Counted from the stretch's first letter, positions 13,494 to 22,767 are shown. The stretch: 64,000 nucleotides of DNA from Planococcus halocryophilus (GCF_001687585.2 NZ_CP016537.2:1212001-1276000); one strand, 5' to 3'. Program-made: numbers and translations. The notes: generated by a model not told the origin, from the sequence alone.

Positions 13494-14289
13494 GCGGGAT
13501 ATCGATGATTTTATTGGCAAAAGCCCGAGGTTTAGCAAATCTTTACAACGTAATATGCTACTTCAAATGCAAGCTAAAGAACGGCCACATAAATTTACTG
13601 TAAAAAAATATGAGTGGTTCATATATGCAGCGGTTTTTGTGATCTTATTGACAGTCGTTGCGCTTTTTGCAATCCAGATTGTTAACGATAAAGGGCAAGT
13701 GCCGCAACTAACATCTACTGGTGGCATAGAAAAATCAGTAGTGACTGATACAGATACAGATGTGGACATCCCCGTTTTTGCGGAATATACGCAGCCACTA
13801 GAAATTTTTGAGTTTAACTATGATGCGATGGATAGAGGCAATCATGAGTATGCAGAATATCCGCTAGTAATTAATCCATTGGCGTATAAAGACAAAAAGA
13901 TATCGCGCGGAGATGTTGTTAAATACGAATATGATTTTTTTGATGGAATGCAAGAAACCATCTCTCGGGTTATCGGTTTGCCGGGGGAAACAATTGAAAT
14001 TTTAGACGGGCAAATTTTTGTTGATGAACAAAAATTGGATACATTTTATGGTAAGGCTCATCGCTTAGGAATTGGCTCTCTTGAAGAATACAATGCATGG
14101 TTTGAAAAAAATGCATCCCCTAACAGCAGCACTTCGGGAATGGAAGAGATTTTTCAAATGAGTATGGAAAAAATTTATTTAGGAGAAGATGAAGTTTTTC
14201 TCATCGGGGATGATTGGTTTAGAAGCAGTCAGCATTCATTGAAAGTAGAGGCAATACAAGCGGAAGTATTGGGTTATTATAAACCATAA
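13480..14289 (+). CDS. Anti-sigma factor fused to an inactive S26 signal-peptidase-like domain
   Basis: ATG 13480 (ribosome site GTGGGAGGG) gives 269 residues. About 1-45 is a basic helical cytosolic part, presumably the sigma-binding region. One membrane helix follows at about 48-67 (FIYAAVFVILLTVVALFAI), then an extracellular domain with the type I signal-peptidase pattern: PLVINP, ISRGDVV, RVIGLPGETIEI, DGQIFV and FLIGDD. The Lys before RVIGLPG is Ser, and the region of the catalytic Ser-Met reads DAMD, so both catalytic residues appear lost. I infer a sensing role for this ectodomain. It is coupled to the sigma gene. Confidence 0.75.
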   Translation: MNKFKRDIDDFIGKSPRFSKSLQRNMLLQMQAKERPHKFTVKKYEWFIYAAVFVILLTVVALFAIQIVNDKGQVPQLTSTGGIEKSVVTDTDTDVDIPVFAEYTQPLEIFEFNYDAMDRGNHEYAEYPLVINPLAYKDKKISRGDVVKYEYDFFDGMQETISRVIGLPGETIEILDGQIFVDEQKLDTFYGKAHRLGIGSLEEYNAWFEKNASPNSSTSGMEEIFQMSMEKIYLGEDEVFLIGDDWFRSSQHSLKVEAIQAEVLGYYKP

Positions 14290-14399
14290 AGAGTGGTTAT
14301 TACACAGCCTTTCTTCAATACAAAGTAAGTATTAATTAATGAGCAGGCTTTATGATAATGTTATACTGGCTCTAAATAGTTAGGCTAGGGAGGTTCCAT

Positions 14400-14870
14400 A
14401 TGGAAGTCATATATATTGCGGGTGGATGTTTATGGGGAGTACAAGCGTTTATCAAAACCTTGCCTGGAGTAAAGGCGACAGAAGCAGGACGAGCAAATGG
14501 GACGAGTCATACACTTGATGGGGACTATGATGGCTACGCGGAATGTGTAAAAACAGAGTTTGATCCAGCAATATTGACGATTCAAGACTTAATGGCGTAT
14601 GTATTTGAAATCATCGACCCCTACAGTTTGAATCGGCAAGGGCAAGATGTTGGTGAGAAATACAGAACAGGCGTGTATAGTGAAAATCCAAAGCATTTAG
14701 AAGAGGTAAAGACATTTATTCGTGAGAGAAGCGATTGTGAACGTATAGTTGTTGAAGTGCTGCCTCTTTCTAACTATGTAAAAAGTGCAGAAGAACATCA
14801 AGATAGGCTAACGAGATGTCCGGATGATTATTGTCATATCCCAGAAAAGTTGTTGAGTAAATATAAATAG
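14400..14870 (+). CDS. msrA: Peptide-methionine (S)-S-oxide reductase MsrA-like
   Basis: The 156-residue product starts with the MsrA active-site motif as GGCLWG (usual GGCFWG), then GVKATEAGRANG, DPYSLNRQGQDVGEKYRTG (the substrate-recognition segment) and a distal Cys in DDYCHIPEKL. The enzyme reduces methionine-S-sulfoxide with thioredoxin. The F-to-L change in the motif and short length suggest a divergent MsrA subgroup. ATG 14400 is preceded by GGGAGG. It appears monocistronic, with a terminator at 14894. Confidence 0.85.
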   Translation: MEVIYIAGGCLWGVQAFIKTLPGVKATEAGRANGTSHTLDGDYDGYAECVKTEFDPAILTIQDLMAYVFEIIDPYSLNRQGQDVGEKYRTGVYSENPKHLEEVKTFIRERSDCERIVVEVLPLSNYVKSAEEHQDRLTRCPDDYCHIPEKLLSKYK

Positions 14871-14893
14871 TTTATGTACGTTATTACCGATAG

Positions 14894-14921
14894 AGAAGCT
14901 CCAGTGAGGGCTTCTTTTTTA
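14894..14921 (+). terminator. Terminator after msrA
   Basis: Stem AGAAGC / GCTTCT followed by six or more T. Confidence 0.65.
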
Positions 14922-14971
14922 TTTCATAAATATTAGTGGAAGTAAAGTAAGCATTACAGGAAGGTTAGAAT

Positions 14972-15175
14972 GTGGAACATCGCATTAAAGAGCGAAGAAC
15001 ATCATTTGGGTATACGCAAGAACAGCTGTCTGAGAAATTAGGTGTTTCAAGGCAAACAATCATTTCAATTGAGAATGTACGTTATAAACCGACTTTGGAA
15101 TTAGCGTATAAAATCGTTACTTTATTTCAACTTCGCATTGAAGATGTCTTCATATTTGAGAAAGAGAGTGAATAA
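14972..15175 (+). CDS. XRE-family HTH regulator
   Basis: The GTG start follows AGGAAGG. The 67 residues are one helix-turn-helix domain (RTSFGYTQEQLSEKLGVSRQTIISIE, then KPTLELAYKI), the short type usually encoded next to a small membrane protein. Such regulators bind DNA as dimers. It is followed 2 bp later by the start of the frameshifted membrane gene. Confidence 0.85.
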   Translation: MEHRIKERRTSFGYTQEQLSEKLGVSRQTIISIENVRYKPTLELAYKIVTLFQLRIEDVFIFEKESE

Positions 15176-15177
15176 GT

Positions 15178-15470
15178 ATGGAAACAAATCAACTGTTGGG
15201 TCTATTGGGATTATTACTCGGAGCAACGGGAGGGCTGTTCGAACTGTGTGGGCACGGAAGAAAGCTGCAGAAAACACCGGACGGTACGCAAGTATCACTA
15301 TGAAAGCTTTAGCAAATGCCTGGAAGATCACATTGGTCGCCATGTATATTCAGTTCATCTTTGTAATTTTCGGAATGGAGTTGGCAGTAATTGAAGTATT
15401 AGGTACTTTACTGATTATTCATTTAGCTGGTTGGGCGATTTCTACGGCGTATTATAATTCCAAACTTTAA
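15178..15470 (+). pseudogene. Small membrane protein paired with the XRE regulator, frameshifted
   Basis: ATG 15178 reads METNQLLGLLGLLLGATGGLFEL and then runs into a stop at 15301. The following frame (-1) carries VWARKKAAENTGRYASITMKAL and two membrane helices to TAA 15470. Together they make a two-to-three-helix protein of the DUF2178-like type commonly encoded after such regulators. The shift lies around 15235-15260, with no slippery heptamer, so a true frameshift mutation or sequencing error is likely. Confidence 0.6.
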
Positions 15471-15501
15471 GCGGGCCGAGGAGTGATCCTATTTTTTATA
15501 C

Positions 15502-15535
15502 AAAGAAGAGCTACACCTTCGTAGCTCTTCTTTGC
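15502..15535 (+). terminator. Terminator, perfect 13-bp stem
   Basis: AAAGAAGAGCTAC / GTAGCTCTTCTTT around a CACCTT-type loop. The rest of the 15471-15831 gap is an AT-rich leader for the next gene, with no other recognised signal. Confidence 0.75.
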
Positions 15536-15831
15536 GTTCAGTTGTTTCTTAAGGTAAAAAAATAAATATAGAGCAACAAATTAAGCTATGATAATTAAAT
15601 TCTGAGCCTTTCTAGTTTAAAAATCTCATAATTTAAAATATTATAACTTCTAATATATTACATAAATATTTCACAATTAGAATAAATTGAAATACTGCTG
15701 TAACAGAATAAGGATTCCGAGCTGTTATACTGAACATGTTGCATTAAATGGAGGCTTTTGTGTTATTTCAACTTAACATTCAAAATATACATAGATGAAA
15801 CACTCGTAATTATTGAAAGGGGATAAAACAC

Positions 15832-17268
15832 GTGATATCGAAATGGCTAGTAACTAGTTTATCCTCTGTATTAGCTTTATCAATATTGATACCGACAGCT
15901 AACGCAGATACATTAAATGAATTAGAGCAGAAACAGCAACAAACAGAGCAACAAAAAAGTGAATTAACTTCTGATATTAGTGAAAAAGCGGGGAAAATCA
16001 ATCAAAACGTATCAAAGTTAGACCAATTAACAGCGAAAATCGAAGAATTGAACACACAAATTACCGGTACAGAAACAAAAATCAGTAATGTTCAAGCGAA
16101 AATCGATAAAACTAAAGTAGAAATTGACGAGCTGAAAAAGTCAATTGAAGAACTTGAACAAAAAATAGAAGAACGTGAAGAATTGTTGAGAGAACGAGCT
16201 CGTGCAATCCAGTTAAGTGGCGGTTCTGTAGATTACATAGATGTCTTACTTGGCGCAAATAGTTTTATTGATTTTATTGATCGTTTTTCTGCGGTGAATA
16301 CGTTAATAGAAGCAGACAGAGAAATCATGCGGGAACAAGCGGCAGATAAAAAACTGCTAGCTGAACAAAAAGAACAAGTAGAATCCAAGTTAGCTGAACA
16401 AGAATCCCGACGTTTAGAATTGGTTGGGTTAAAAGCTTCATTAAGCAGTAAAAAAACAGAACAAGCACAAGCTGTTCAAAACTTAGAAAAAGAACAAAAA
16501 CGACTGGCAGCTGAAAAAAATGAGTTAGAATTTGAACATGCCGAAGTTCTTGAAGTTAGTGCAGATTTGGAAAAACAAATCATGAACGAACAAGCACGTT
16601 TAGCTGAAATTGCTAGAAAAGAAGAAGAAGAACGTCAGCGGAAAATTGCTGCTGAAAAAGCTGCAGAAGAGGCTCGTCTACAAGCAGAAGCAGAAGAGGC
16701 TGCAGCTGCTAAAGCCGCAGCAGAAGAAAAAGCTCGTGCAGAGGCAGAAGCACAGGCTCAAGCTAAAAGTAGTGCCAAAGCTGAATCAGTAAGCAAGTCG
16801 AAAGCCCCTACACCTGCTGTGACTCCGCCAGTAAAAGTAGAAGTTGCACCAGCACCAGCACCTAGTGCGATGTTTATTTGGCCTGCTTCTGGACGACATT
16901 CTTCAGGCTTTGGTGGACGTGATATCGGTGACGGTGCCGAATCGCATCTTGGACAAGACATTGCCAATGTAACGGGTACGCCAATTTCTGCGGCGGCAAC
17001 TGGTTATGTTTCCTTTGCTGGAAACATGGGTGGCTATGGTAACGTAGTAATTTTAACTCACTCCATTAAAGGTCAAACGTATGCGACTGTTTATGCTCAT
17101 ATGAGTGCTATTAATGTTTCATCTGGACAGGCCGTTTCACAAGGTCAAAATGTTGGACTCGTTGGCAGCACAGGACGATCTACTGGACCACATCTTCATT
17201 TTGAAATCCATGTTGGTCCATGGAATGGCGCTCGCTCAAATGCAGTAAATCCAATGAATTATTTTTAA
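15832..17268 (+). CDS. M23 (LytM) peptidoglycan hydrolase with coiled coil
   Basis: The GTG start follows GAAAGGGGAT. The 478 residues comprise a signal peptide (cleavage near NADTLN), a long coiled coil (about 28-250, CwlO/EnvC-like), an Ala/Glu/Lys-rich segment (260-325), a Pro/Ala linker, and a C-terminal LytM domain. The zinc ligands are seen in HLGQD and HLHFE (with a further His in VYAHMSA). It is predicted to cut peptide cross-links of the wall and to be controlled through its coiled coil, as in EnvC/CwlO-type proteins (family knowledge). It is transcribed alone. Confidence 0.88.
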   Translation: MISKWLVTSLSSVLALSILIPTANADTLNELEQKQQQTEQQKSELTSDISEKAGKINQNVSKLDQLTAKIEELNTQITGTETKISNVQAKIDKTKVEIDELKKSIEELEQKIEEREELLRERARAIQLSGGSVDYIDVLLGANSFIDFIDRFSAVNTLIEADREIMREQAADKKLLAEQKEQVESKLAEQESRRLELVGLKASLSSKKTEQAQAVQNLEKEQKRLAAEKNELEFEHAEVLEVSADLEKQIMNEQARLAEIARKEEEERQRKIAAEKAAEEARLQAEAEEAAAAKAAAEEKARAEAEAQAQAKSSAKAESVSKSKAPTPAVTPPVKVEVAPAPAPSAMFIWPASGRHSSGFGGRDIGDGAESHLGQDIANVTGTPISAAATGYVSFAGNMGGYGNVVILTHSIKGQTYATVYAHMSAINVSSGQAVSQGQNVGLVGSTGRSTGPHLHFEIHVGPWNGARSNAVNPMNYF

Positions 17269-17291
17269 AATAGTTATAAAATGAAAGATTT

Positions 17292-17339
17292 AACCCGACC
17301 GGTAGCACTTTAAAAAGTGCGCCGGTTCGGGTTTTTTTA
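17292..17339 (+). terminator. Strong terminator of the M23 gene
   Basis: Stem AACCCGACCGG / CCGGTTCGGGTT with an inner GCACTT / AAGTGC helix and T7. Confidence 0.85.
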
Positions 17340-17367
17340 TTTCAATTAGATGAACTTGTTCATTTCC

Positions 17368-17392
17368 GATTAATCCGACTGGCTTTGGGTAT
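17368..17392 (+). promoter_or_regulatory. Possible SigB-type promoter
   Basis: GATTAA (consensus GTTTAA) is 13 bp before GGGTAT, 84 bp upstream of the dehalogenase start. The -35 has one mismatch, so this is weaker than the two promoters at 47481 and 61794. Confidence 0.35.
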
Positions 17393-17475
17393 AGAAGTAA
17401 AAGACTGTACAGCAAGTTAGTAAATTGTGAAATAGATAATTTATGTTCGCAGTGTCAGCAAAAGGAGGATGTAGA

Positions 17476-18141
17476 GTGGATAATTCAATCAAAGCTTTTG
17501 TGTTCGATGTTTACGGAACCTTGTTTGACGTTACGGCGATAAAAAAAGAATGCGAGGAATTATATCCTGGATACGGTGAAAAAATCAGTCAGACATGGAG
17601 ATCCAAGCAAGTGGAATATTTTATGTTGCGCCAGCTGATGGATAATTATGCCACGCTCTATGCCATTACACATGATGCATTAAAATATGCACTTAACGAA
17701 AATGACTTGCAACCAAGTAAAGAAAACGAGCAGAAGTTGTTAGCTGCATATCTGCATTTACCGCTTTACTCAGAATCTAAAGAAGTTCTTACGCAGTTAA
17801 AAGATAAAAACTTAGTGATTTTTTCAAATGGCTCTCACGATATGCTGGATCCATTAGTTAAAAATGCCGGTTTAGATGAGTTGTTTGATCAAATTTTGAG
17901 TATTGATGACGTGAAACAATTTAAACCAACACCGGCATCTTATCAATATGCGTTAGAGCAACTTGGAATCGAAAGTCATGAAGTTCTCTTTATGTCGTCT
18001 AATGGTTGGGATGTATCGGGTGCGAAAAGTTTCGGATTTCAAACAGCTTGGATCAACCGAAAAGGAATGCCGGTCGAAGAGCTTGATCTAGAGCCGGATT
18101 ATATATTTGATGATTTAACTGGATTGTTAAAGTGGAAATAA
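17476..18141 (+). CDS. Type II haloacid dehalogenase (HAD superfamily)
   Basis: GTG 17476 is chosen over ATG 17443 because AAAGGAGG lies 8 nt before it and the family motif follows at once. The 221 residues contain the HAD motifs FDVYGTLFD (nucleophile Asp), IFSNGS (motif II), KQFKPTPASYQYAL (motif III Lys) and MSSNGWDVSGAKSFGF (motif IV). This pattern is that of L-2-haloacid dehalogenases, which hydrolyse 2-haloalkanoates; the real substrate may be another small molecule. Confidence 0.85.
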   Translation: MDNSIKAFVFDVYGTLFDVTAIKKECEELYPGYGEKISQTWRSKQVEYFMLRQLMDNYATLYAITHDALKYALNENDLQPSKENEQKLLAAYLHLPLYSESKEVLTQLKDKNLVIFSNGSHDMLDPLVKNAGLDELFDQILSIDDVKQFKPTPASYQYALEQLGIESHEVLFMSSNGWDVSGAKSFGFQTAWINRKGMPVEELDLEPDYIFDDLTGLLKWK

Positions 18142-18183
18142 AGTTTACTTGATTGTGTTTTAAAAATAAGGAGGAAACTAACT

Positions 18184-18690
18184 ATGACAATATTGCAACT
18201 AGGGGATAAAGCACCATTATTTGAACTACCATTAGCAGAAGGTGGCACTTATTCTCTTGAACAAGATTTGACGGATCGTCCAGGTTGGAGATTTTTGGTC
18301 TTTTTCAGAGGATCATGGTGCCCAGTATGTAACCAAGATTTAAAAGAAATTGAAGAAAGCCTTTCTTATTTTGAAGGAAAAGACGTTTATTTTACGGCTC
18401 TATCAACGGATAGCCAAGAAAACTCATTGGGGATGAAAAATGAGCATAGCTTAAGCTTTCCACTCCTGTCTGACCTTACAACAGATTTGTTGGACCAGTA
18501 CGGAGCTTATTACCACGGAGAAGATGCACCGTATGAAGACCATGGAATCCACGGGGAAGCTGCTCATTATTTGCTTGATGAAAAAGGGAATATTCTTTAT
18601 CAACAGCAGCAAACGAGCCCTTATGGACGTCCGAGCGCAACAGAGCTTCGCAAAGTTGTGCAGTATATTAAAAAGAATTTAAAGGGATAG
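18184..18690 (+). CDS. AhpC/TSA-type peroxiredoxin or thioredoxin-like protein
   Basis: 168 residues with thioredoxin fold; the motif RGSWCPVCNQDL (about 43-54) places a CPVC pair at the end of the first strand, as in redoxins of the AhpC/TSA family. LSTDSQENS and the C-terminal LDEKGNILYQ fit. It is predicted to reduce peroxides or disulfides in the cytosol. AAGGAGG lies before ATG 18184. Confidence 0.8.
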   Translation: MTILQLGDKAPLFELPLAEGGTYSLEQDLTDRPGWRFLVFFRGSWCPVCNQDLKEIEESLSYFEGKDVYFTALSTDSQENSLGMKNEHSLSFPLLSDLTTDLLDQYGAYYHGEDAPYEDHGIHGEAAHYLLDEKGNILYQQQQTSPYGRPSATELRKVVQYIKKNLKG

Positions 18691-18724
18691 TTAATAGCAA
18701 ACTAACATCAAATATACTTAAAAA

Positions 18725-18758
18725 AACCTTTGCCTATTTTTAGGCGAAGGTTTTTTTT
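18725..18758. terminator. Bidirectional terminator
   Basis: Stem AACCTTTGCCTA / TAGGCGAAGGTT flanked by A- and T-runs, between the convergent peroxiredoxin and resolvase genes. Confidence 0.75.
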
Positions 18759-18763
18759 CGACA

Positions 18764-19324
18764 TTAATTCTCTAAATAACGATATAAAGTGGATCTACTG
18801 ATACCGGTTTTTTCTTTGATTTCAGCTAAGGTAAATTGTTTGCTTTCATACAGTTCGATTGCTTTTTTTACATTTTCGTCTGCTTTTCTGGGGCGACCAG
18901 AGACGATACCTTTTTCTTTGGCAAGAGATAAGCCTGCTTTGGTTTTTTCGCTAATGGCATCACTTTGAAAGTCGGATAAGCAGCTTAAAATTTTAATGAA
19001 TGGGTACTCTTTTTCGTTATTTGTATCAATATTTTCATGGATAGAAAAAAAAGTGGTCTTTTTTGTTTCTAGTATGTTTAAAAGCTCTACTAACTGCCGA
19101 GTAGAATCCGCAAAAGTGTATAGCTTGGCAACAACTAGTCGGCTACCAACTTCTACTTGTTCCAACAAATTTTCAAGTTGCAACCGATTTTTTGGAGAGG
19201 CGTGCATTTCTACATATATTTTAGTGCAGCCGAAACTTTTAAGAAGCATGAGTTGTTGTTGGCACTCTGGATCTTCAACGCTAGGTCTTGCGTAACCTAT
19301 CAACAAGTTAAAATCCCCTTTCAT
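18764..19324 (-). CDS. Serine recombinase (resolvase/invertase) homologue with altered active site
   Basis: 186 residues: an N-terminal resolvase domain beginning LLIGYARPSVEDP, keeping the Arg and the nucleophile Ser, then LSCLSDFQSDAISEKTKAGL (E helix), GRPRK, and a C-terminal HTH (FTLAEIKEKTGISRSTLYRYL). The segment normally reading L-D-R-L-G-R-S is LYTFADS, so the Asp and both Arg of that catalytic motif are missing. Hence DNA binding is likely but strand exchange doubtful. It is 6 kb from the array, and nothing links it to the array's sites. Confidence 0.8.
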   Translation of the reverse strand: MKGDFNLLIGYARPSVEDPECQQQLMLLKSFGCTKIYVEMHASPKNRLQLENLLEQVEVGSRLVVAKLYTFADSTRQLVELLNILETKKTTFFSIHENIDTNNEKEYPFIKILSCLSDFQSDAISEKTKAGLSLAKEKGIVSGRPRKADENVKKAIELYESKQFTLAEIKEKTGISRSTLYRYLEN

Positions 19325-19480
19325 AGCGAGTCATATCTATCATAGCACAAGGTAAAAATGTTGATAGTTCCAAAAAGGTTCTTTTTTGGGTAAAAAGATG
19401 ATACACTGATTTTATTGGTAAAACGGATCGGCTTTTATGAGAGTTAAAAGTCAAAAAAAATGTAAGAGGAGTAAGTGAAT

Positions 19481-20941
19481 ATGTGGAGAAAAATTAAGAC
19501 GCAATGGTTCGGAAATGTACGAGGAGATGTCCTGGCGGGAATTGTTGTCGCTCTGGCATTGATCCCGGAAGCTATAGCATTTTCAATCATCGCCGGAGTG
19601 GACCCAATGGTCGGGCTGTACGCTTCATTTAGTATCGCGGTTATTATCGCGTTTGTAGGAGGTCGCCCCGGTATGATTTCTGCGGCAACCGGAGCCATGG
19701 CGCTGCTAATGGTACCGTTGGTGCGGGATCATGGTTTGGAATATTTATTGGCTGCTACTATTTTAACGGGCGTTATTCAAATCTTATTTGGAGTTTTTAA
19801 AGTCGCAAAAGTGATGAAATTCATCCCACGTGCAGTAATGATCGGATTTGTTAATGCACTTGCCATCCTCATCTTCATGGCACAAGTGCCGCATTTTATC
19901 GGCATCAATAATTTAACGTATGTTTTCGTAGCTATTACGCTTGCCATTGTCTACATCGTTCCCAGGTTCTTTAAAGCAATCCCAGCGCCATTGATTGCGT
20001 TAGTGGTCTTGACGGGTGCTGCAATTTACGGGGGACTAGATTTGAGGACAGTAGGGGATTTAGGTGCTATTAGTCAAACATTGCCGACTTTCCTTCTGCC
20101 TAATGTTCCATTTAACATGGAAACTTTACTGATTATTTTACCTTATTCTCTAGCTTTAGCAGTGGTTGGGTTACTTGAATCCTTGTTAACAGCGAATATT
20201 GTAGATGATATGACAAGTACAACAAGTGATAAAAATAAGGAGTCTCGAGGACAAGGAATCGCCAATTTTGTCACTGGATTTTTCGGTGGGATGGCGGGAT
20301 GTGCCATGATTGGTCAATCTATCATTAACGTCAAGTCAGGTGGAAGAGGCAGACTGTCGGCTTTTGTAGCCGGTGCGTTCCTCATGTTCCTCATCATTGT
20401 TTTAGGAAATGTCGTGGTACAGATTCCAATGCCGGTTTTAGTCGGAATCATGATTATGGTATCTATCGGCACCTTTGACTGGTCGTCATTTAGTTATTTA
20501 AAAAAAGCGCCAAAAGCCGATTCTATTGTTATGCTGGCAACAGTAATGATTGTTGTCTACACACATGACCTTTCAATCGGTGTGCTAGCAGGCGTACTGT
20601 TGAGTGCTATCTTCTTTGTCGCAAAGATATCGAAGATTAAAGTGAAGAAAAAATTATTGGAAGACACGTATTACGAAGTAGTAGGTCAATTGTTCTTTGC
20701 TTCAGTTGAAGATTTCCTTGAAAAATTTGACTACGAAACGCAAGGACAGACGGTTATCATTGACTTTACCGAATCGCATATTTGGGATGATTCTGGCGTT
20801 GGTGCCGTCGATCGGGTTGTCTTGAAATTCCAGGAAAATGGCAATAATGTAAAAATTGTTGGCTTGGATACAGGCAGTCAGAAGCTGATTGATCAGCTAG
20901 CGGTCTTCAACAATCAACATGTAAAATTCCCAACCCATTAA
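19481..20941 (+). CDS. SulP-family anion transporter
   Basis: ATG 19481 lies 10 nt after AGAGGAG. The 486 residues have about 10-12 membrane helices, the SulP signature near the start ([35 protein letters not shown]), and a C-terminal STAS domain (about 395-480; [20 protein letters not shown]). It probably moves sulfate, bicarbonate or a related anion. It is followed 22 bp later by a UspA gene, likely co-transcribed; SulP-Usp pairs are common in Bacillales. Confidence 0.88.
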   Translation: MWRKIKTQWFGNVRGDVLAGIVVALALIPEAIAFSIIAGVDPMVGLYASFSIAVIIAFVGGRPGMISAATGAMALLMVPLVRDHGLEYLLAATILTGVIQILFGVFKVAKVMKFIPRAVMIGFVNALAILIFMAQVPHFIGINNLTYVFVAITLAIVYIVPRFFKAIPAPLIALVVLTGAAIYGGLDLRTVGDLGAISQTLPTFLLPNVPFNMETLLIILPYSLALAVVGLLESLLTANIVDDMTSTTSDKNKESRGQGIANFVTGFFGGMAGCAMIGQSIINVKSGGRGRLSAFVAGAFLMFLIIVLGNVVVQIPMPVLVGIMIMVSIGTFDWSSFSYLKKAPKADSIVMLATVMIVVYTHDLSIGVLAGVLLSAIFFVAKISKIKVKKKLLEDTYYEVVGQLFFASVEDFLEKFDYETQGQTVIIDFTESHIWDDSGVGAVDRVVLKFQENGNNVKIVGLDTGSQKLIDQLAVFNNQHVKFPTH

Positions 20942-20963
20942 AATAGTAGAGGAGTGCTGGTGC

Positions 20964-21383
20964 ATGTATACTCGAATATTATTAGCAGTGGACGGCTCGG
21001 AACATTCCGAGCGCGCTGCAAAAGAAGCTGTGAAATTAGCAAAAGGATCAACTAAATCTCAAGTAACCATTGTTTTTGTGGCAGATTATGATGATTCTAA
21101 AAAAGAAGTTTTGCATAGTGGCAGTTCCTCGGAACTTGACCTTAAACGTAGAAAAAATCTTCAGCCGGTAGAAGATGCGTTAAGTGCGGGAGGCGTCAAT
21201 TACAAAGTGGAAATTCTCCATGGTACACCTGGACCTGCCATTGTTGAATATGCTAACCAAGATGAATTCGACGTACTTGTCATCGGCAGCCGCGGCTTGA
21301 ACTCACTTCAAGAAATGGTTCTTGGTAGTGTTAGTCATAAAGTGGTGAAACGTGCAAATTGCCCCGTTTTAATTGTAAAATAA
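20964..21383 (+). CDS. Universal stress protein (UspA family)
   Basis: 139 residues with ILLAVDGSEHSERAAKEA at the start and the ATP-binding pattern VIGSRGLNSLQEMVLGSVSHKVV near the end (G-2X-G-9X-G-S). It probably binds ATP and modulates the adjacent transporter or stress response. A terminator follows at 21395. Confidence 0.88.
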   Translation: MYTRILLAVDGSEHSERAAKEAVKLAKGSTKSQVTIVFVADYDDSKKEVLHSGSSSELDLKRRKNLQPVEDALSAGGVNYKVEILHGTPGPAIVEYANQDEFDVLVIGSRGLNSLQEMVLGSVSHKVVKRANCPVLIVK

Positions 21384-21394
21384 TAGGACGAATA

Positions 21395-21423
21395 AAAAGA
21401 GCTCAAAGGGGCTCTTTTTTTGT
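21395..21423 (+). terminator. Terminator between uspA and the MFS gene
   Basis: Stem AAAAGAGC / GCTCTTTT with T-run. It ends only 15 bp before the next start, so it may act as an attenuator as well. Confidence 0.7.
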
Positions 21424-21437
21424 GAGGGAGGGTTGTT

Positions 21438-22721
21438 ATGAAGAATACAAAGGAAAACAGGATTAATGGAAACGGTGTGATCCAGACGCCATTTTATTAC
21501 GGCTGGGTAATTGTTATTCTCGCGGGATTGTCTCACTTTTTTTCTGGACCTGGACAAACCTATTCAAACGCCATTTTTATAGATTATTACATAGAAGAAT
21601 TTGGCTGGAGTCGCTCGACAGTGTCCGGTATTTATTCATCAGCGACACTTCTTGCAGGATTTTTATTGTTTATCATCGGTCGAATGATTGATAAAGTCGG
21701 TGCGCGAAAAATGGCGATTGCCGTCTCCTTAATCTTAGCAGCAGCCAGTATATTTAATAGTTTCGTGGTCAATTGGGTGATGTTGTTTATGGGTTTTTTC
21801 GCTATACGGCTATTTGGTCAAGGCTCGATGACACTTGTTCCAAACGCGTTAGTGCCTCAATGGTTTATACAAAAACGTGGTCGTGCGCTTGGGTTAGCTG
21901 CGCTAGGTGGGATGATTGGATCCGCTGCATTTCCATTGATCAATGTTTGGCTAATTGAAGCTTATGGTTGGAGAACGACTTGGCAAATTCTTGGTGCATC
22001 CATTGTCCTGATTTTTACACCTTTAGCATTTTTCTTTATACGAAATCGGCCAGAAGATATTGGCTTGTTGCCGGATAATGGACCTTTAGTAAGAGAAGAA
22101 GATCGACAAAAGCCTTTATCTTCAGACATTAGTTGGACGGTAAAAGAAGCGAAAAAGACCCGCTCTTTTTGGCTCCTGTTATTTTGTGTAGTGGTTCCTG
22201 CTTTGGTTAATACCGGAATGACTTTCCATTTGGTGTCTATTTTTTCGATTCAATCATTAGCACCTGAAACAGCTGCGACTGTCTTGAGTTTGATGGCGGT
22301 TATTGGTTTTCCGGTAACGTTTCTGGCAGGTTATTTGCTTGATAAAATACGCGTGCAGTGGATGTTAGCTTTTGTTTTTGTTGGTGAAATTGCCTCGATT
22401 TTCTTGTTGAAAGAAGCGGACCTGTTTTCAGGAGCAATTCTTTTTGCTATTGTATGGGGCTTTATGTTGGGAATTGAACGCGTGACCCTTAGTGTCGTGT
22501 GGCCAAACTATTTCGGTCGGCAATACCTTGGTAGCATTACCGGCATTTCGATGGCCTTTATGGTAGTTGGTTCTGCCCTTGGTCCATTGCCGTTCGGCTT
22601 GTTTTACGATTTCTTTGGCGGCTATAAAGAAGTGTTATGGGTTATTATGATTTTCCCGCTTCTAGGTATTGTGGCGGCATTACTAGCAAATCCGCCAGAA
22701 AAAGAGGGAATAGAAAACTAA
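21438..22721 (+). CDS. MFS transporter (OFA/monocarboxylate type)
   Basis: 427 residues, 12 predicted helices; begins with YYGWVIVILAGLSHFFSGPGQTYS and carries FIIGRMIDKVGARK between helices 2 and 3 (MFS motif A). NRPEDIGLLPDN in the central loop is typical of the oxalate/formate antiporter-like branch, which carries small organic acids. GGAGGG precedes ATG 21438. The substrate is unknown. Confidence 0.85.
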   Translation: MKNTKENRINGNGVIQTPFYYGWVIVILAGLSHFFSGPGQTYSNAIFIDYYIEEFGWSRSTVSGIYSSATLLAGFLLFIIGRMIDKVGARKMAIAVSLILAAASIFNSFVVNWVMLFMGFFAIRLFGQGSMTLVPNALVPQWFIQKRGRALGLAALGGMIGSAAFPLINVWLIEAYGWRTTWQILGASIVLIFTPLAFFFIRNRPEDIGLLPDNGPLVREEDRQKPLSSDISWTVKEAKKTRSFWLLLFCVVVPALVNTGMTFHLVSIFSIQSLAPETAATVLSLMAVIGFPVTFLAGYLLDKIRVQWMLAFVFVGEIASIFLLKEADLFSGAILFAIVWGFMLGIERVTLSVVWPNYFGRQYLGSITGISMAFMVVGSALGPLPFGLFYDFFGGYKEVLWVIMIFPLLGIVAALLANPPEKEGIEN

Positions 22722-22725
22722 GCTG

Positions 22726-22767
22726 AAAAAACGCAGAAAAGAGCACTTGCTCTTTTCTGCGTTTTTT
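22726..22767. terminator. Bidirectional terminator with 20-bp stem
   Basis: AAAAAACGCAGAAAAGAGCA and its exact complement, between convergent genes; it overlaps the stop codon of the methyltransferase gene. Confidence 0.9.

Noticed and set aside
18764..19324. The serine resolvase as the enzyme of the cassette array
   Set aside because: It lacks catalytic residues, is 6 kb away, and the sites look like tyrosine-recombinase sites.
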